This document shows positions 15,587 to 23,922 of a stretch of 42,473 nucleotides of DNA, in pieces. Position numbers and translations under genes: made by a program. The stretch is from Kiritimatiellia bacterium (GTDB taxonomy: Bacteria > Verrucomicrobiota > Kiritimatiellia > RFP12 > UBA3636), in assembly GCA_017648065.1 (NCBI GenBank), contig JAGCJJ010000061.1, positions 1 to 42,473 of the forward strand, in the 5' to 3' direction. The notes beneath the pieces were generated by a model. The model saw only the letters and a program-made list of their open reading frames with translations, did not search any database and was not told the DNA's origin. The stretch's first letter is position 1. The number at the start of each line of letters is the position of its first letter.

Positions 15587-16171
15587 ATGAGTGAAGAGAC
15601 AAAGTTAGTTGATTGTGGAGCATTAGAGTCATTTGTTGATGGAGCTTTGATTGCAATTCAAAATTTGAAGGAGCAGAAAGACGTTTTAGCAAGTGCAGCT
15701 GAATTATTTGTTTCAACTCTTCGTGCTGGACATAAGATTCTTACAATTGGTAATGGTGGCAGTGCCGCGGAAGCTCTTCATATGGCAGAGGAGTTGTCTG
15801 GACGTTATAAGAAAAATCGTGTAGCATTACCAGGTATTTGCTTGTGTGCAGATTGTACTGCATTGACATGCATTTGTAATGATTATGGCGCAGATTATAT
15901 CTTTTCTCGCCAGGTTGAAGCTTTAGGTTCCGAAGGCGATCTTTTGGTTGTTTTTTCAACAAGTGGTAACTCTCAGAATTTGATTACAGCAGTTGAGTCT
16001 GCTAGGGCAAAAGGCTGTAAGGTAATGACATTGCTTGGACGCGATGGTGGCAAACTAAAGGGTCAGGCAGATATTGAGCTTATTATAAAAGCAGATGCCT
16101 CTGCTCATATTCAAGAGGCTCATCAGGTTGTGCTTCATGCTCTACTAGAACAGGTAGAACAATATTTTTAA
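15587..16171 (+). CDS. gmhA: Sedoheptulose 7-phosphate isomerase
   Basis: 194 residues, one SIS domain. GmhA converts sedoheptulose 7-phosphate to D-glycero-D-manno-heptose 7-phosphate, the start of the ADP-heptose path for lipopolysaccharide inner core. NGGSAAEALHMAEELSGRY, STSGNSQNLITA and HIQEAHQVVLHALLEQ are family signatures; the glutamate and histidine in the first and last of these are metal or catalytic residues. The related DiaA protein is the main alternative, but the full EAHQ motif favours GmhA. The start has AAGGAG. The stop overlaps the next start (TAATG). Other heptose genes are not in the window. Confidence 0.9.
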   Translation: MSEETKLVDCGALESFVDGALIAIQNLKEQKDVLASAAELFVSTLRAGHKILTIGNGGSAAEALHMAEELSGRYKKNRVALPGICLCADCTALTCICNDYGADYIFSRQVEALGSEGDLLVVFSTSGNSQNLITAVESARAKGCKVMTLLGRDGGKLKGQADIELIIKADASAHIQEAHQVVLHALLEQVEQYF

Positions 16172-17064
16172 TGAACAAGAGAAATAGCGATATGAAAAAA
16201 ATAAGTTTATGGACCAAGATAGTAATGCTTGTAGCAGCGGCATTTATGGCATTGCCATCAAATGCAAATAAGATTGAAGAGTCAATTATTCTATCTATTG
16301 AGGCTAAGCATCGTGAGTTTATAGACGGAGAAAATCTTGCAATAGGATTACGAATAAAGAATAGAGGTGATTCTCCTTTTATTGTTGATACCTATGGAAA
16401 GTTCAAAGAAAATTCTGTAACTTTTTATGTTAGAAACAATTCAGGAGAGCTTTTGTTTCCTAAAAAAACAGCAGATGAATTTAAGCAAATAATGGTAATG
16501 CCTCGTGATGAGCAAGATTTTATTGTAAATTTGGAAGATGTTTTTGGAAGAATGCCCCAAGGCAAATATACAATTCATGCAATATTAATAAATGGAGAAG
16601 CAAGAACCAGCTCCGAGCTTTTAAATTTTGAGATTGTTAGAGGAATTGAGATTCTTAAGGCAAAATATCTTCGAGAAGGACTTATATCAAATGAGTTTTT
16701 GGGTTACACTTTATTGTATTGGGTGCGTGATGGAGGAGAGCAGCTATTTTTACGTATAGACAATCTTCGTACAGGAGGTTTGTATGATTTCATACAGCTT
16801 GGAAATTTGGTTCGTGTAGATAAACCATATATCAAATTTCTGCCACAAAATGTTGTAGAGGTTGTTCATCAAAATTCACGTGATAATTTTATTAAAACTC
16901 GTATTTCTGTTGGCAGTGATCATGCTGTTTTGTTAAAACGAGATACGGTTGTAAATCCAGAAGCAATTAAAGAAGCAGAAACATATAAGCGTACCTCTGA
17001 TGCTTTTAAAGCCAAAGAACATCAACAAATGTTGGAAAGCAAGAGAAGAGGTATTTTGAATTAA
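16171..17064 (+). CDS. Exported protein of unknown function
   Basis: 297 residues. A basic start and hydrophobic core (KIVMLVAAAFMALPSNA, about 15-32) make a Sec signal peptide with cleavage near residue 33. Residues 38-155 read as an immunoglobulin-like beta domain of the kind that binds or presents cell-surface partners (GENLAIGLRIKNRGDSPFIV, then a QGKYTIHAILI strand). The rest is predicted soluble with no recognised motif. Its ATG overlaps the gmhA stop by one base; an alternative start is 16192. It sits in a run with gmhA and argH. I do not assign a function. Confidence 0.7.
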   Translation: MNKRNSDMKKISLWTKIVMLVAAAFMALPSNANKIEESIILSIEAKHREFIDGENLAIGLRIKNRGDSPFIVDTYGKFKENSVTFYVRNNSGELLFPKKTADEFKQIMVMPRDEQDFIVNLEDVFGRMPQGKYTIHAILINGEARTSSELLNFEIVRGIEILKAKYLREGLISNEFLGYTLLYWVRDGGEQLFLRIDNLRTGGLYDFIQLGNLVRVDKPYIKFLPQNVVEVVHQNSRDNFIKTRISVGSDHAVLLKRDTVVNPEAIKEAETYKRTSDAFKAKEHQQMLESKRRGILN

Positions 17065-17093
17065 TAATTTTATAGAATTTAGGAGAAATTTAG

Positions 17094-18467
17094 ATGAAAG
17101 CAAAAGATACAAAAACTGTTGTTGGAAATATTGATCCAGATGTTTTGCATTTTACAGTAGGAAAGGATCCAATTTTAGATTTAAAGTTAGTTAAGTGGGA
17201 TTGTCTTGGATCTGCTGCACATGTTACGATGCTAACAAAAATGAAATACACACCACGCCTTTTTTCTAAGCAGGATAGAAATAATGTTGTAGTTGAACTT
17301 CAAGAAATCATGAAGCGCGTGGAAAAAGATGAATTTATAATCACAGAAGCAGACCAGGATTGTCATCTTGCTATTGAGCGAACTTTAACAGAAAAGCTTG
17401 GGGATGTAGGTCGTAGGGTTCATACAGGAAGAAGCCGCAATGATCAGGTTGCAACAGCAATTCGTCTTTACATCCGTGATGAGCTTCTTTGCACAATGGA
17501 AGAAAATATTGCTCTTGCTAATTCACTAATTTCATTTGGTAAAAAATATAAAAAACTACCGATGGTTGGTCGCACACATTTGCAGCCAGCAATGCCTAGC
17601 AGTGTTGGAGTATGGGCAACATGTTATGGCGAGGGCTTGCTAGATGATATGCATGGATTATGGTCTGCATTTGATTTTACAAATCGCAATCCTCTAGGTT
17701 CAGCAGCTAGCTATGGTGTACCTCTACCAACAGATCGTCCGTTAACGGCAGCTCTTCTTGGTTTTGCAGAACCAATTCACAATGTTATGTATGCAGGTAA
17801 TTCTCGTGGAAAGACAGAATATGTTGCAGTTACAGCATTGTCAAATGTTATGCTGACACTTTCACGTTTGGCAGAGGATTTGATTATTTTCTCAATGCCA
17901 GAATTTGCTTACTTTAAGCTACCTAAAGAATTTTGTACAGGCAGTAGCATTATGCCACAGAAGTACAATCCGGATGTTTGTGAGTTGATTCGTGGTAAAG
18001 CTGCTCGAGTAATGGGTCTGGTAACATCAATTGCTGCTACAGTAAAGGCAATGGCTGGAGGATATAATCGTGATTTGCAGGATACTAAGGAGCTAATGAT
18101 GGAGGCGTTTGAGACAACACGTGCTGCGCTTCGCATTATGAGTCGCCTTGTATCTGGAATTACACCAAATCCAGAGCGTTTGCGTGAAGCATTTGAGCCA
18201 GGTGTGTTTGCAACAGACCGTGCACTAGAATTGGTTGCTAGTGGAATGCCTTTCCGCGATGCATATCACCAAGTACGTGATAATCTTGAGGCTTTGAAGA
18301 GTATGGATCCAGATAATGTTATTGCTCAGAAAACACATACAGGTGCAACTAATGGCTTAGATTTTGAGATGTATGCAGATTGGCTCAAAAATCAAAAAGA
18401 GGCTATTGTTGAAGAACGTAAAAAAATAGATAAGGCATTCGCTGGATTACTCAAACCATTAAAGTAA
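17094..18467 (+). CDS. argH: Argininosuccinate lyase
   Basis: 457 residues. Last step of arginine synthesis: argininosuccinate to arginine and fumarate. The fumarase/aspartase superfamily signature SSIMPQKYNPD (about residue 284) carries the catalytic serine on its flexible loop. HTGRSRNDQVATA and GRTHLQPAMPSS are argH-specific regions. The N-terminus KWDCLGSAAHVTML is slightly unusual but the active-site residues are all present. Ribosome site AGGAG. No other arginine genes are adjacent, so argH is isolated from its pathway here. Confidence 0.96.
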   Translation: MKAKDTKTVVGNIDPDVLHFTVGKDPILDLKLVKWDCLGSAAHVTMLTKMKYTPRLFSKQDRNNVVVELQEIMKRVEKDEFIITEADQDCHLAIERTLTEKLGDVGRRVHTGRSRNDQVATAIRLYIRDELLCTMEENIALANSLISFGKKYKKLPMVGRTHLQPAMPSSVGVWATCYGEGLLDDMHGLWSAFDFTNRNPLGSAASYGVPLPTDRPLTAALLGFAEPIHNVMYAGNSRGKTEYVAVTALSNVMLTLSRLAEDLIIFSMPEFAYFKLPKEFCTGSSIMPQKYNPDVCELIRGKAARVMGLVTSIAATVKAMAGGYNRDLQDTKELMMEAFETTRAALRIMSRLVSGITPNPERLREAFEPGVFATDRALELVASGMPFRDAYHQVRDNLEALKSMDPDNVIAQKTHTGATNGLDFEMYADWLKNQKEAIVEERKKIDKAFAGLLKPLK

Positions 18468-18502
18468 TTTTTGCCGAAAAGCTTTTAGAAATGCGGTATG
18501 TA

Positions 18503-18588
18503 AGCATTTGTATAATGCTGATGCATATCCGAACCTAATGGTACTTTGTACTGGATTATCTAAATTCGGCGTTTATCGCCGAATTTAG
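18503..18588 (+). promoter_or_regulatory. Leader with palindrome and 12-base-pair hairpin before the permease
   Basis: AGCATT (18503-18508) / AATGCT (18514-18519) is an inverted repeat overlapping a TATAAT-like -10 at 18511-18516. Downstream, CTAAATTCGGCG (18560-18571) and CGCCGAATTTAG (18577-18588) make a perfect 12-base-pair hairpin with a five-base loop. No T run follows, and the next gene starts 20 bases on. It is therefore more likely a translational or stability element than a terminator. Confidence 0.5.
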
Positions 18589-18607
18589 AATTATTATAGG
18601 AGTGATT

Positions 18608-19801
18608 ATGGATAATGACGGGAAATTTAGATTAAACAAATCGCAAGGGAATATGCTTGCTAGAGCAATTACAATTTTGTCATTTTCTGTAGTTGCTTGC
18701 TTTTGCTTTTTTATATTTTACTTCTTGTTAAAATTTGTTTCGCATTTCAGCTCAATTCTATTACCTCCAGTAGTAGCAATTATCCTTTCAATGATTTTCA
18801 AGCCATATTATATTTGGTTATATAAGAAATTATGGCATAAGCGTATATTAGCAATTTGTGCTGTTTTTCTTTCTATATGTCTTCCGATAGGATTTTTCTC
18901 ATATTTATTTGGTGCTGTTTTAATTAATGAATTGGTTAAATTACTTAATGCATTACCAGGATATATTACAGATGCATATGTTTATGTGAAAGGTGCTGCA
19001 CCTGCATTAATTGATTTTTTAGATAGACATGGGCTTCAAAAATTTTTGAGTGGAGTAGATCCTTCACAATATGTCAATGTAGGTTTTGTTGCTTCTAAAT
19101 TGAGTGGAGCAACAATATCAATTGGTTCATATATCGCAAATTTCTTTGGAGCTTTTTTCAGTTGGCTTGTTTTACCTGTTTATATGGCAATCTTTTTATC
19201 TACTCGCACATATTCAGGAAGAGATGTGTCTAACGCAATGATTTTCTTATCAGAAAAGAAACGTAAGCATTTGGCATATCTGATAGACCAATTTCTGGAA
19301 ATCATAGTCGTATATTTTAGAGCACAAGTATTAGTTGCATTTATTCAAGGAATCCTTTTCTCTGTTCTATTTAATTTGTTAGGTTTAAAGTATGGAATAA
19401 TTATTGGTATGATGCTAGGAGTATTGAATATAGTTCCATATTTGGGAAATATTTTAGGATGGATAATAATTATTCCGTTGTCATTATTCGGCCCCGGTGG
19501 TGGTATTTGGCTACTATTGAAGATTGTTGCTGCATTTTGTGTTGTCCAAACACTTGATAGTTATTTTATTACTCCACGTATTATGAAAAATAGAACAGGA
19601 CTTAATACTTTTGTAATAATCTTTTCTTTATTCTTCTGGAGTAGCGTTATTGGTGGTGCTTTAGGTATGCTACTGGCAATACCATTAAGCGCATTCGTTG
19701 CTGTGATATGGCGATTAGCAAAGCGCGAATATTTTTCTAATTCTTTATCAAATACAGAAGAAGCTAATAATGATAAGCCTATTTCTGCGGAAGTAGAGTA
19801 G
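18608..19801 (+). CDS. AI-2E family transporter (PerM/YdiK type)
   Basis: 398 residues with about eight membrane segments. The family-specific core GMMLGVLNIVPYLGNILGW and the end segment YFITPRIMKNRTGLNTFVIIFSL are clear. Members export small solutes; the autoinducer-2 link holds for few, and others move Na+ or unknown substrates. I chose ATG 18608 because AGGAG lies five bases upstream; a GTG at 18602 sits inside that ribosome site. The C-terminal tail is short, polar and probably cytoplasmic. Gap to dinB is 19 bases, suggesting co-transcription. Confidence 0.88.
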   Translation: MDNDGKFRLNKSQGNMLARAITILSFSVVACFCFFIFYFLLKFVSHFSSILLPPVVAIILSMIFKPYYIWLYKKLWHKRILAICAVFLSICLPIGFFSYLFGAVLINELVKLLNALPGYITDAYVYVKGAAPALIDFLDRHGLQKFLSGVDPSQYVNVGFVASKLSGATISIGSYIANFFGAFFSWLVLPVYMAIFLSTRTYSGRDVSNAMIFLSEKKRKHLAYLIDQFLEIIVVYFRAQVLVAFIQGILFSVLFNLLGLKYGIIIGMMLGVLNIVPYLGNILGWIIIIPLSLFGPGGGIWLLLKIVAAFCVVQTLDSYFITPRIMKNRTGLNTFVIIFSLFFWSSVIGGALGMLLAIPLSAFVAVIWRLAKREYFSNSLSNTEEANNDKPISAEVE

Positions 19802-19820
19802 TTGTTAATTTATATTTAAT

Positions 19821-21038
19821 ATGTGTGAGACTGAAGAGCTCCGTGCAGGAATTTTGCATGTAGATATGGATGCTTTCTTTGCTGCAGTGGAGCAGCGAGA
19901 GCATCCAGAATGGCGAGGTAAACCAGTGATTGTTGGTGCTGGTCCACACGATAGAGGGGTAGTCTCAACCGCTTCGTATGAGGCACGAAAATTTGGTGTT
20001 CATTCAGCAATGCCTTCACGTGAAGCATATAGGCTTTGTCCTCATGGTATATTTACGCCAGGCAATCATACTCTTTATGCAGAAGTCTCAGCTCAAATAT
20101 TTGATATTTTTTATCGATATACTCCTTTTGTTGAAGGCTTATCTTGTGATGAAGCATTTTTGGATGTTTATGGTTCATATAAGCTTTTTGGTTCAGCATA
20201 TGAAATTGGGGAGCAGATAAGAAAGGCGATTCGTGAGGAGCTGCAGTTGACTGCATCCGTCGGAGTTGCTACTAATAAGTTCTTGGCCAAGCTCGCGAGC
20301 GATATGAATAAGCCTGATGGTATTACATCGGTGCCGACGCATCCCCGTGAGATACAGCGTTTTCTTGCACCTCTTCCTGTTCGTTCAATATTTGGTGTGG
20401 GAGGGATGCTTGCAAAGGAATTGGTGAGAATTGGTATTAGAACAATAGGTGATCTTCAAAATGTTCCATTGCAAACCTTAATTTCGTTTTTGGGAGAAAG
20501 TACTGCCCATCATTTACGCTCATTGGCATTTGGGTTGGATGAGCGTGAAGTAGTAAATGAGCGAGTTGAAAAATCTATTTCCAGAGAATATACCTTCGGT
20601 AATGATGAAATAGATGTAGAAGTAATTCGTCGTGTTCTTTTAGAGTTGTCTTCAGATGTTGGGCAGCAATTACGTGCAGCAAATAAGTATGCAACTACAG
20701 TAAAATTGAAACTTCGCTGGTCTGATTTTAAGACGATTACCCGACAAAAGACCTTATCTTTGGCTATTTGTGATGATTTTTCCATCCGTGATACAGCATT
20801 AGATTTATTTTTGCAACAGGATTTATCCGCACCAGTGCGATTGATAGGTATAGGTGTGGCAGGATTGTTAGATGAATTACCAAAGCCTAATCCACAATTA
20901 ACGTTGTTTGATGACCCTGCCACAGAGAGGACAGAACAAATGCAAAAAAAGGAGCGTTTGAGTAAAACTTTAGATAAGCTCCGTTCTGATGTACTTGATG
21001 GCGGTGATATTCGTCTTGGTGTTAGCGATACCCGTTAG
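19821..21038 (+). CDS. dinB: DNA polymerase IV (Y family)
   Basis: 405 residues. Error-prone translesion polymerase. The catalytic carboxylates are in VDMDAFFAAVEQ (first motif) and SCDEAFLD (third motif). SVGVATNKFLAKLASDMNKPDG and the steric-gate region near VDMDAFF match DinB. The little-finger domain is present. The end carries PQLTLFDDP, a QLxLF sliding-clamp binding peptide, followed by a basic 40-residue tail. No ribosome site is evident; translation may be weak or coupled to the permease. There is no obvious LexA box nearby. Confidence 0.95.
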   Translation: MCETEELRAGILHVDMDAFFAAVEQREHPEWRGKPVIVGAGPHDRGVVSTASYEARKFGVHSAMPSREAYRLCPHGIFTPGNHTLYAEVSAQIFDIFYRYTPFVEGLSCDEAFLDVYGSYKLFGSAYEIGEQIRKAIREELQLTASVGVATNKFLAKLASDMNKPDGITSVPTHPREIQRFLAPLPVRSIFGVGGMLAKELVRIGIRTIGDLQNVPLQTLISFLGESTAHHLRSLAFGLDEREVVNERVEKSISREYTFGNDEIDVEVIRRVLLELSSDVGQQLRAANKYATTVKLKLRWSDFKTITRQKTLSLAICDDFSIRDTALDLFLQQDLSAPVRLIGIGVAGLLDELPKPNPQLTLFDDPATERTEQMQKKERLSKTLDKLRSDVLDGGDIRLGVSDTR

Positions 21039-21183
21039 GATTAATTCTGTATTGATTAAAAATATTTTATTGTGAAAAAAATTAAATTAGAAAATAGTGT
21101 GTAAATAGGTTGTAATGATAACACTCAGTTGAAGGCAAGCGTTTGCTAGTAGTTAAATTTAGATTATAGGAATAGATATTATT

Positions 21184-22545
21184 ATGAATAAGTGTAAAAG
21201 TTTTATTATTATTGTTTTTGCTTTAATTGCTTTTAAGCATGCTTATGGTAATGCATCTGGTATCAACGAAGCTGAAAAAATAGGTTTTTATGACGTTGTT
21301 GAATTTTTTGACTCTTATAAGCCAGAAAGTTTTTATTCTATTTATACATTACGCGATGGACGTGAGTTGAAAATAACAATAAAACTTAAAGAAAAAGAAT
21401 TTGAAGAATGGAATAATAAAATAGTATCTAAATTTAGTGATTATAGTAGCCAAGATGGAGATGAATATAAATTTGGTCATTATTCGTTTGGTTTTTTAGA
21501 ATCTTTATCTGACGAAATTGAAGAATATTTAGAAGAAAATGAATCAAAATTTCTTCATAATATTAGAGTGAATGTATATGATGAAAATTCAGAATTAATA
21601 AAAAGAATAGATATCCCAGAAAATGATTTAGAGAATAAGCTTTTGGAAGAAATAGATGAAAAATGGTTGATGGTATCAACTGATGAAGAAATACAGCAAA
21701 CAATTACATTGCCTAGAGATGCTTCAAGGGTTGAGTGTGAATTTTTGTCTGATTTTGATATTCAAAAAATAGATGAATATGAGAGAGAATTATTTCTCAA
21801 AGAATATGGCCATTGGAGTCCTGGTTTTTTTGCGCCAGGCTTATCTGGGAAACGAGAGTTTGGTATGTATTTCTTCTCTAATAATGAAAAAATTAAGTCA
21901 TTAGCCGGTTTACAAGTTGGCTTTCCATCATCGATGCAACCATCACTATCTGATGTTTTTATTGATCGATTTTATGGAATTGCATGTACACTAGGTAATA
22001 CAGGAATTGGAAATGCCTATGGAATAACCATAGGAGGCTTGTGGAATGTAATTGAAAATGATTCTTATGGAATAACCATAGGAGGCTTGTGGAATGGTTT
22101 TCAAGATGCCTATGGAATAACCATAGGAGGCTTGGGGAATGCAATTGAATATGCCTATTGGATAACCATAGGAGGCTTTGTGAATGGAATTGATCATGAT
22201 TCTTATGGAATAACCATAGGAGGCTTGTGGAATAAAGGTGCTGACAATCCTCATAAAGAAGTTTTAGGAGATGCTCATGGGATAACATTAGCTGGTGGAT
22301 TTAATTATTTTTATAATGCACATGGGTTGACTATTGCTGGTGTGGCTAATGTTATTGATAAATCTGCAAGTGGCATAATGATTTCTGGTGTAGCGAATTA
22401 TGTTGTCGGTGATTTTTATGGTATGCAAGTTGGTTTGGTGAATTATGTTAAAGGTGATTTAGTTGGTATGCAAATCGGTTTGGTTAATATATTAAAATCT
22501 TCTGAGATATTTCCAACAATGCCACTCTTCAGGTTGGCTTTTTAA
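21184..22545 (+). CDS. Exported protein with tandem YGITIGGLWN repeats
   Basis: 453 residues. A signal peptide (about 1-24, SFIIIVFALIAF core) is followed by an acidic, glutamate-rich N-terminal half (25-225) with no recognised fold. From about residue 270 to the end is a series of 15-16 residue repeats, the best five being close to YGITIGGLWN, then looser versions (HGLTIAGVAN, YGMQVGLVN, VGMQIGLVN). The final stretch, ILKSSEIFPTMPLFRLAF, and the GMQIGLVN repeats resemble the Leptospira LA_2272-type surface repeat proteins. A beta-rich surface or outer-membrane structure is likely. The gene is alone, 145 bases after dinB. Confidence 0.75.
   Translation: MNKCKSFIIIVFALIAFKHAYGNASGINEAEKIGFYDVVEFFDSYKPESFYSIYTLRDGRELKITIKLKEKEFEEWNNKIVSKFSDYSSQDGDEYKFGHYSFGFLESLSDEIEEYLEENESKFLHNIRVNVYDENSELIKRIDIPENDLENKLLEEIDEKWLMVSTDEEIQQTITLPRDASRVECEFLSDFDIQKIDEYERELFLKEYGHWSPGFFAPGLSGKREFGMYFFSNNEKIKSLAGLQVGFPSSMQPSLSDVFIDRFYGIACTLGNTGIGNAYGITIGGLWNVIENDSYGITIGGLWNGFQDAYGITIGGLGNAIEYAYWITIGGFVNGIDHDSYGITIGGLWNKGADNPHKEVLGDAHGITLAGGFNYFYNAHGLTIAGVANVIDKSASGIMISGVANYVVGDFYGMQVGLVNYVKGDLVGMQIGLVNILKSSEIFPTMPLFRLAF
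22018..22233 (+). repeat. Five near-identical 30-base repeats inside the surface-protein gene
   Basis: Copies start at 22018, 22066, 22111, 22156 and 22204, spaced 48, 45, 45 and 48 bases. The shared core GGATAACCATAGGAGGCTT (GGAATAACC in most copies) encodes YGITIGGLWN. Copies 1, 2 and 5 are identical over 30 bases. Identity at DNA level, not just protein level, points to recent expansion and a risk of copy-number change. Confidence 0.9.
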
Positions 22546-22865
22546 TTTTTGTAGTACTTAATTTTTTTGTGATTGAAGGAGAGTAAGTTTACTATTAGGC
22601 AAGGTATACATGGTTTTGCTTTTCATTGTAAATTTATACTCTCGTTTACGAACATCTGCGCCATTCATTTGCGTTGTCTGCATCCCTTTTTAGTCCTTTT
22701 AGCTGTTATACTGACGTCAACTTCTGTTTTTAGGTTTATTTTAATAGATAAAAAAAGATAGATTAATTAAAAAACGGCCAGGGCATTAGTGCAAACCCCC
22801 AATAATTCAACATTATATGATTAAAACATAATCAATATTTTTTTATCTATTTGTGTGCTTTAGTG
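22546..22865. other. Gene-free AT-rich stretch
   Basis: No convincing gene. An open frame at 22573-22761 lacks a good start, has no recognisable motif and is probably noise. TGATTA (22818-22823) / TAATCA (22829-22834) followed by a T run is a weak terminator-like hairpin. The remainder up to accD holds the two promoters listed next. Confidence 0.5.
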
Positions 22866-22902
22866 TTGAAATAACTACAAATTTATTGCTATAATTTATA
22901 GC
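22866..22902 (+). promoter_or_regulatory. Upstream accD promoter with palindromic -10 region
   Basis: TTGAAA (22866-22871), 18-base spacer, TATAAT (22890-22895). The -10 lies within the perfect palindrome GCTATAATTTATAGC (22888-22902), a good position for a repressor site. Confidence 0.65.
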
Positions 22903-22937
22903 AAAAAGATTGTTGTTTACTATTATCAAAAATCCAC

Positions 22938-22967
22938 TTGCGACAAGGCTCGCTATTTTGATATAAT
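22938..22967 (+). promoter_or_regulatory. Downstream accD promoter
   Basis: TTGCGA (22938-22943), 18-base spacer, TATAAT (22962-22967). Transcription would start near 22974, giving a leader of about 100 bases. The same TTGCGA -35 is used before tadB at 32911. Confidence 0.7.
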
Positions 22968-23076
22968 TCGCAACTTCTTTTTAGCACAGAAGCTATTACA
23001 TTATATTATTGGAAAATCTAGTTTTAGATTAGACGCAGAGGTCACCTGAAACTATAACAAAGAAAGCCTGTTAACT

Positions 23077-23904
23077 ATGGGTTGGTTTGAAAAAAAAGTT
23101 GATACAGAGGCAATCGTGCCAGATGCAATTTGGCAGGTGTGTCCATCCTGTAAAGCCCACATAATGAAAGATGAGTGGGTCAAAAATATTAAGGTTTGCC
23201 CAAAGTGTAATTATCACGACCGTATGGGCTGCCGTGAGCGCATTAAGCTTCTAATTGATGACGGAACTTTCCGTGAGTTTAATGACCACATTGTTCCATC
23301 AGATCCACTAAACTTCTCTGATGCAAAAGGTCCTTATGCAGAGAAGGCTGCTGCAACAGTTAAAAAGCTCGGTATCAGCGAGTCTGTAATTACTGGTAGC
23401 GGCAATATTGGTAACACACGCGTAGTTATCGCAGTGATGGATTTCCGCTTCCTAGGTGGTAGCTTGGCTAGTGGTACTGGTGAGAAGATTCTTCTTGCTG
23501 TAGAGCACGCAATCCGCTTTAAGCGTCCATTCATCATGCTTTCTGCTTCTGGTGGTGCACGTATGCACGAAGGTATCATCTCTCTAATGCAGATGGCAAA
23601 GACTTGCGCAGCTGTTTCTAAGCTAGAGAAAGCAGGTCTTCCATATATTTCAATTTTGACAGATCCAACAACAGGTGGTGTATCTGCTTCATTCGCTCTT
23701 ATCGGTGATGTTAATATCGCTGAGCCTGGCACATTGATTGGCTTTGCTGGTCGCCGCGTTATCGAGCAGACAATTAAGCAGAAGCTTCCAAAGGATTTCC
23801 AGACAGCTGAGTATCTAAAGACACACGGCTTTGTTGATCACATCGTTGAAAGAAAGAATATGAAGAGCTTCCTTGAGAATCTTCTTTCATATAGACTTAA
23901 GTAA
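23077..23904 (+). CDS. accD: Acetyl-CoA carboxylase carboxyltransferase subunit beta
   Basis: 275 residues. Half of the carboxyltransferase that moves the carboxyl group from carboxybiotin to acetyl-CoA, giving malonyl-CoA. The N-terminal zinc ribbon has C22, C25, C41 and C44. The crotonase-like core shows SGTGEKI, SASGGARMHEG and TDPTTGGVSASFA, followed by GFAGRRVIEQT. It is 18 bases upstream of accA, which supplies the other half. No clear ribosome site precedes the ATG. Codon choice (CTA Leu, CGC Arg, GCA Ala) is strongly biased, as in the next two genes, suggesting high expression. Confidence 0.96.
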   Translation: MGWFEKKVDTEAIVPDAIWQVCPSCKAHIMKDEWVKNIKVCPKCNYHDRMGCRERIKLLIDDGTFREFNDHIVPSDPLNFSDAKGPYAEKAAATVKKLGISESVITGSGNIGNTRVVIAVMDFRFLGGSLASGTGEKILLAVEHAIRFKRPFIMLSASGGARMHEGIISLMQMAKTCAAVSKLEKAGLPYISILTDPTTGGVSASFALIGDVNIAEPGTLIGFAGRRVIEQTIKQKLPKDFQTAEYLKTHGFVDHIVERKNMKSFLENLLSYRLK

Positions 23905-23922
23905 TTAGAGGAGGAAATAAAA

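Noticed and set aside
18560..18588. argH terminator
   Set aside because: The stem is strong but no T run follows, and the hairpin is much closer to the next gene than to argH.
22018..22233. CRISPR-like regular repeats
   Set aside because: Repeats are in frame inside a coding sequence, and the 15-18 base gaps between them are too short to be spacers. They encode a protein repeat.
21959..22288. Minus-strand open frames with regular repeats
   Set aside because: They mirror the repeat region of the plus-strand gene and have no independent start signal.
22573..22761. 62-residue open frame after the surface-repeat gene
   Set aside because: No proper start codon or ribosome site and no recognisable motif; composition looks like non-coding DNA.
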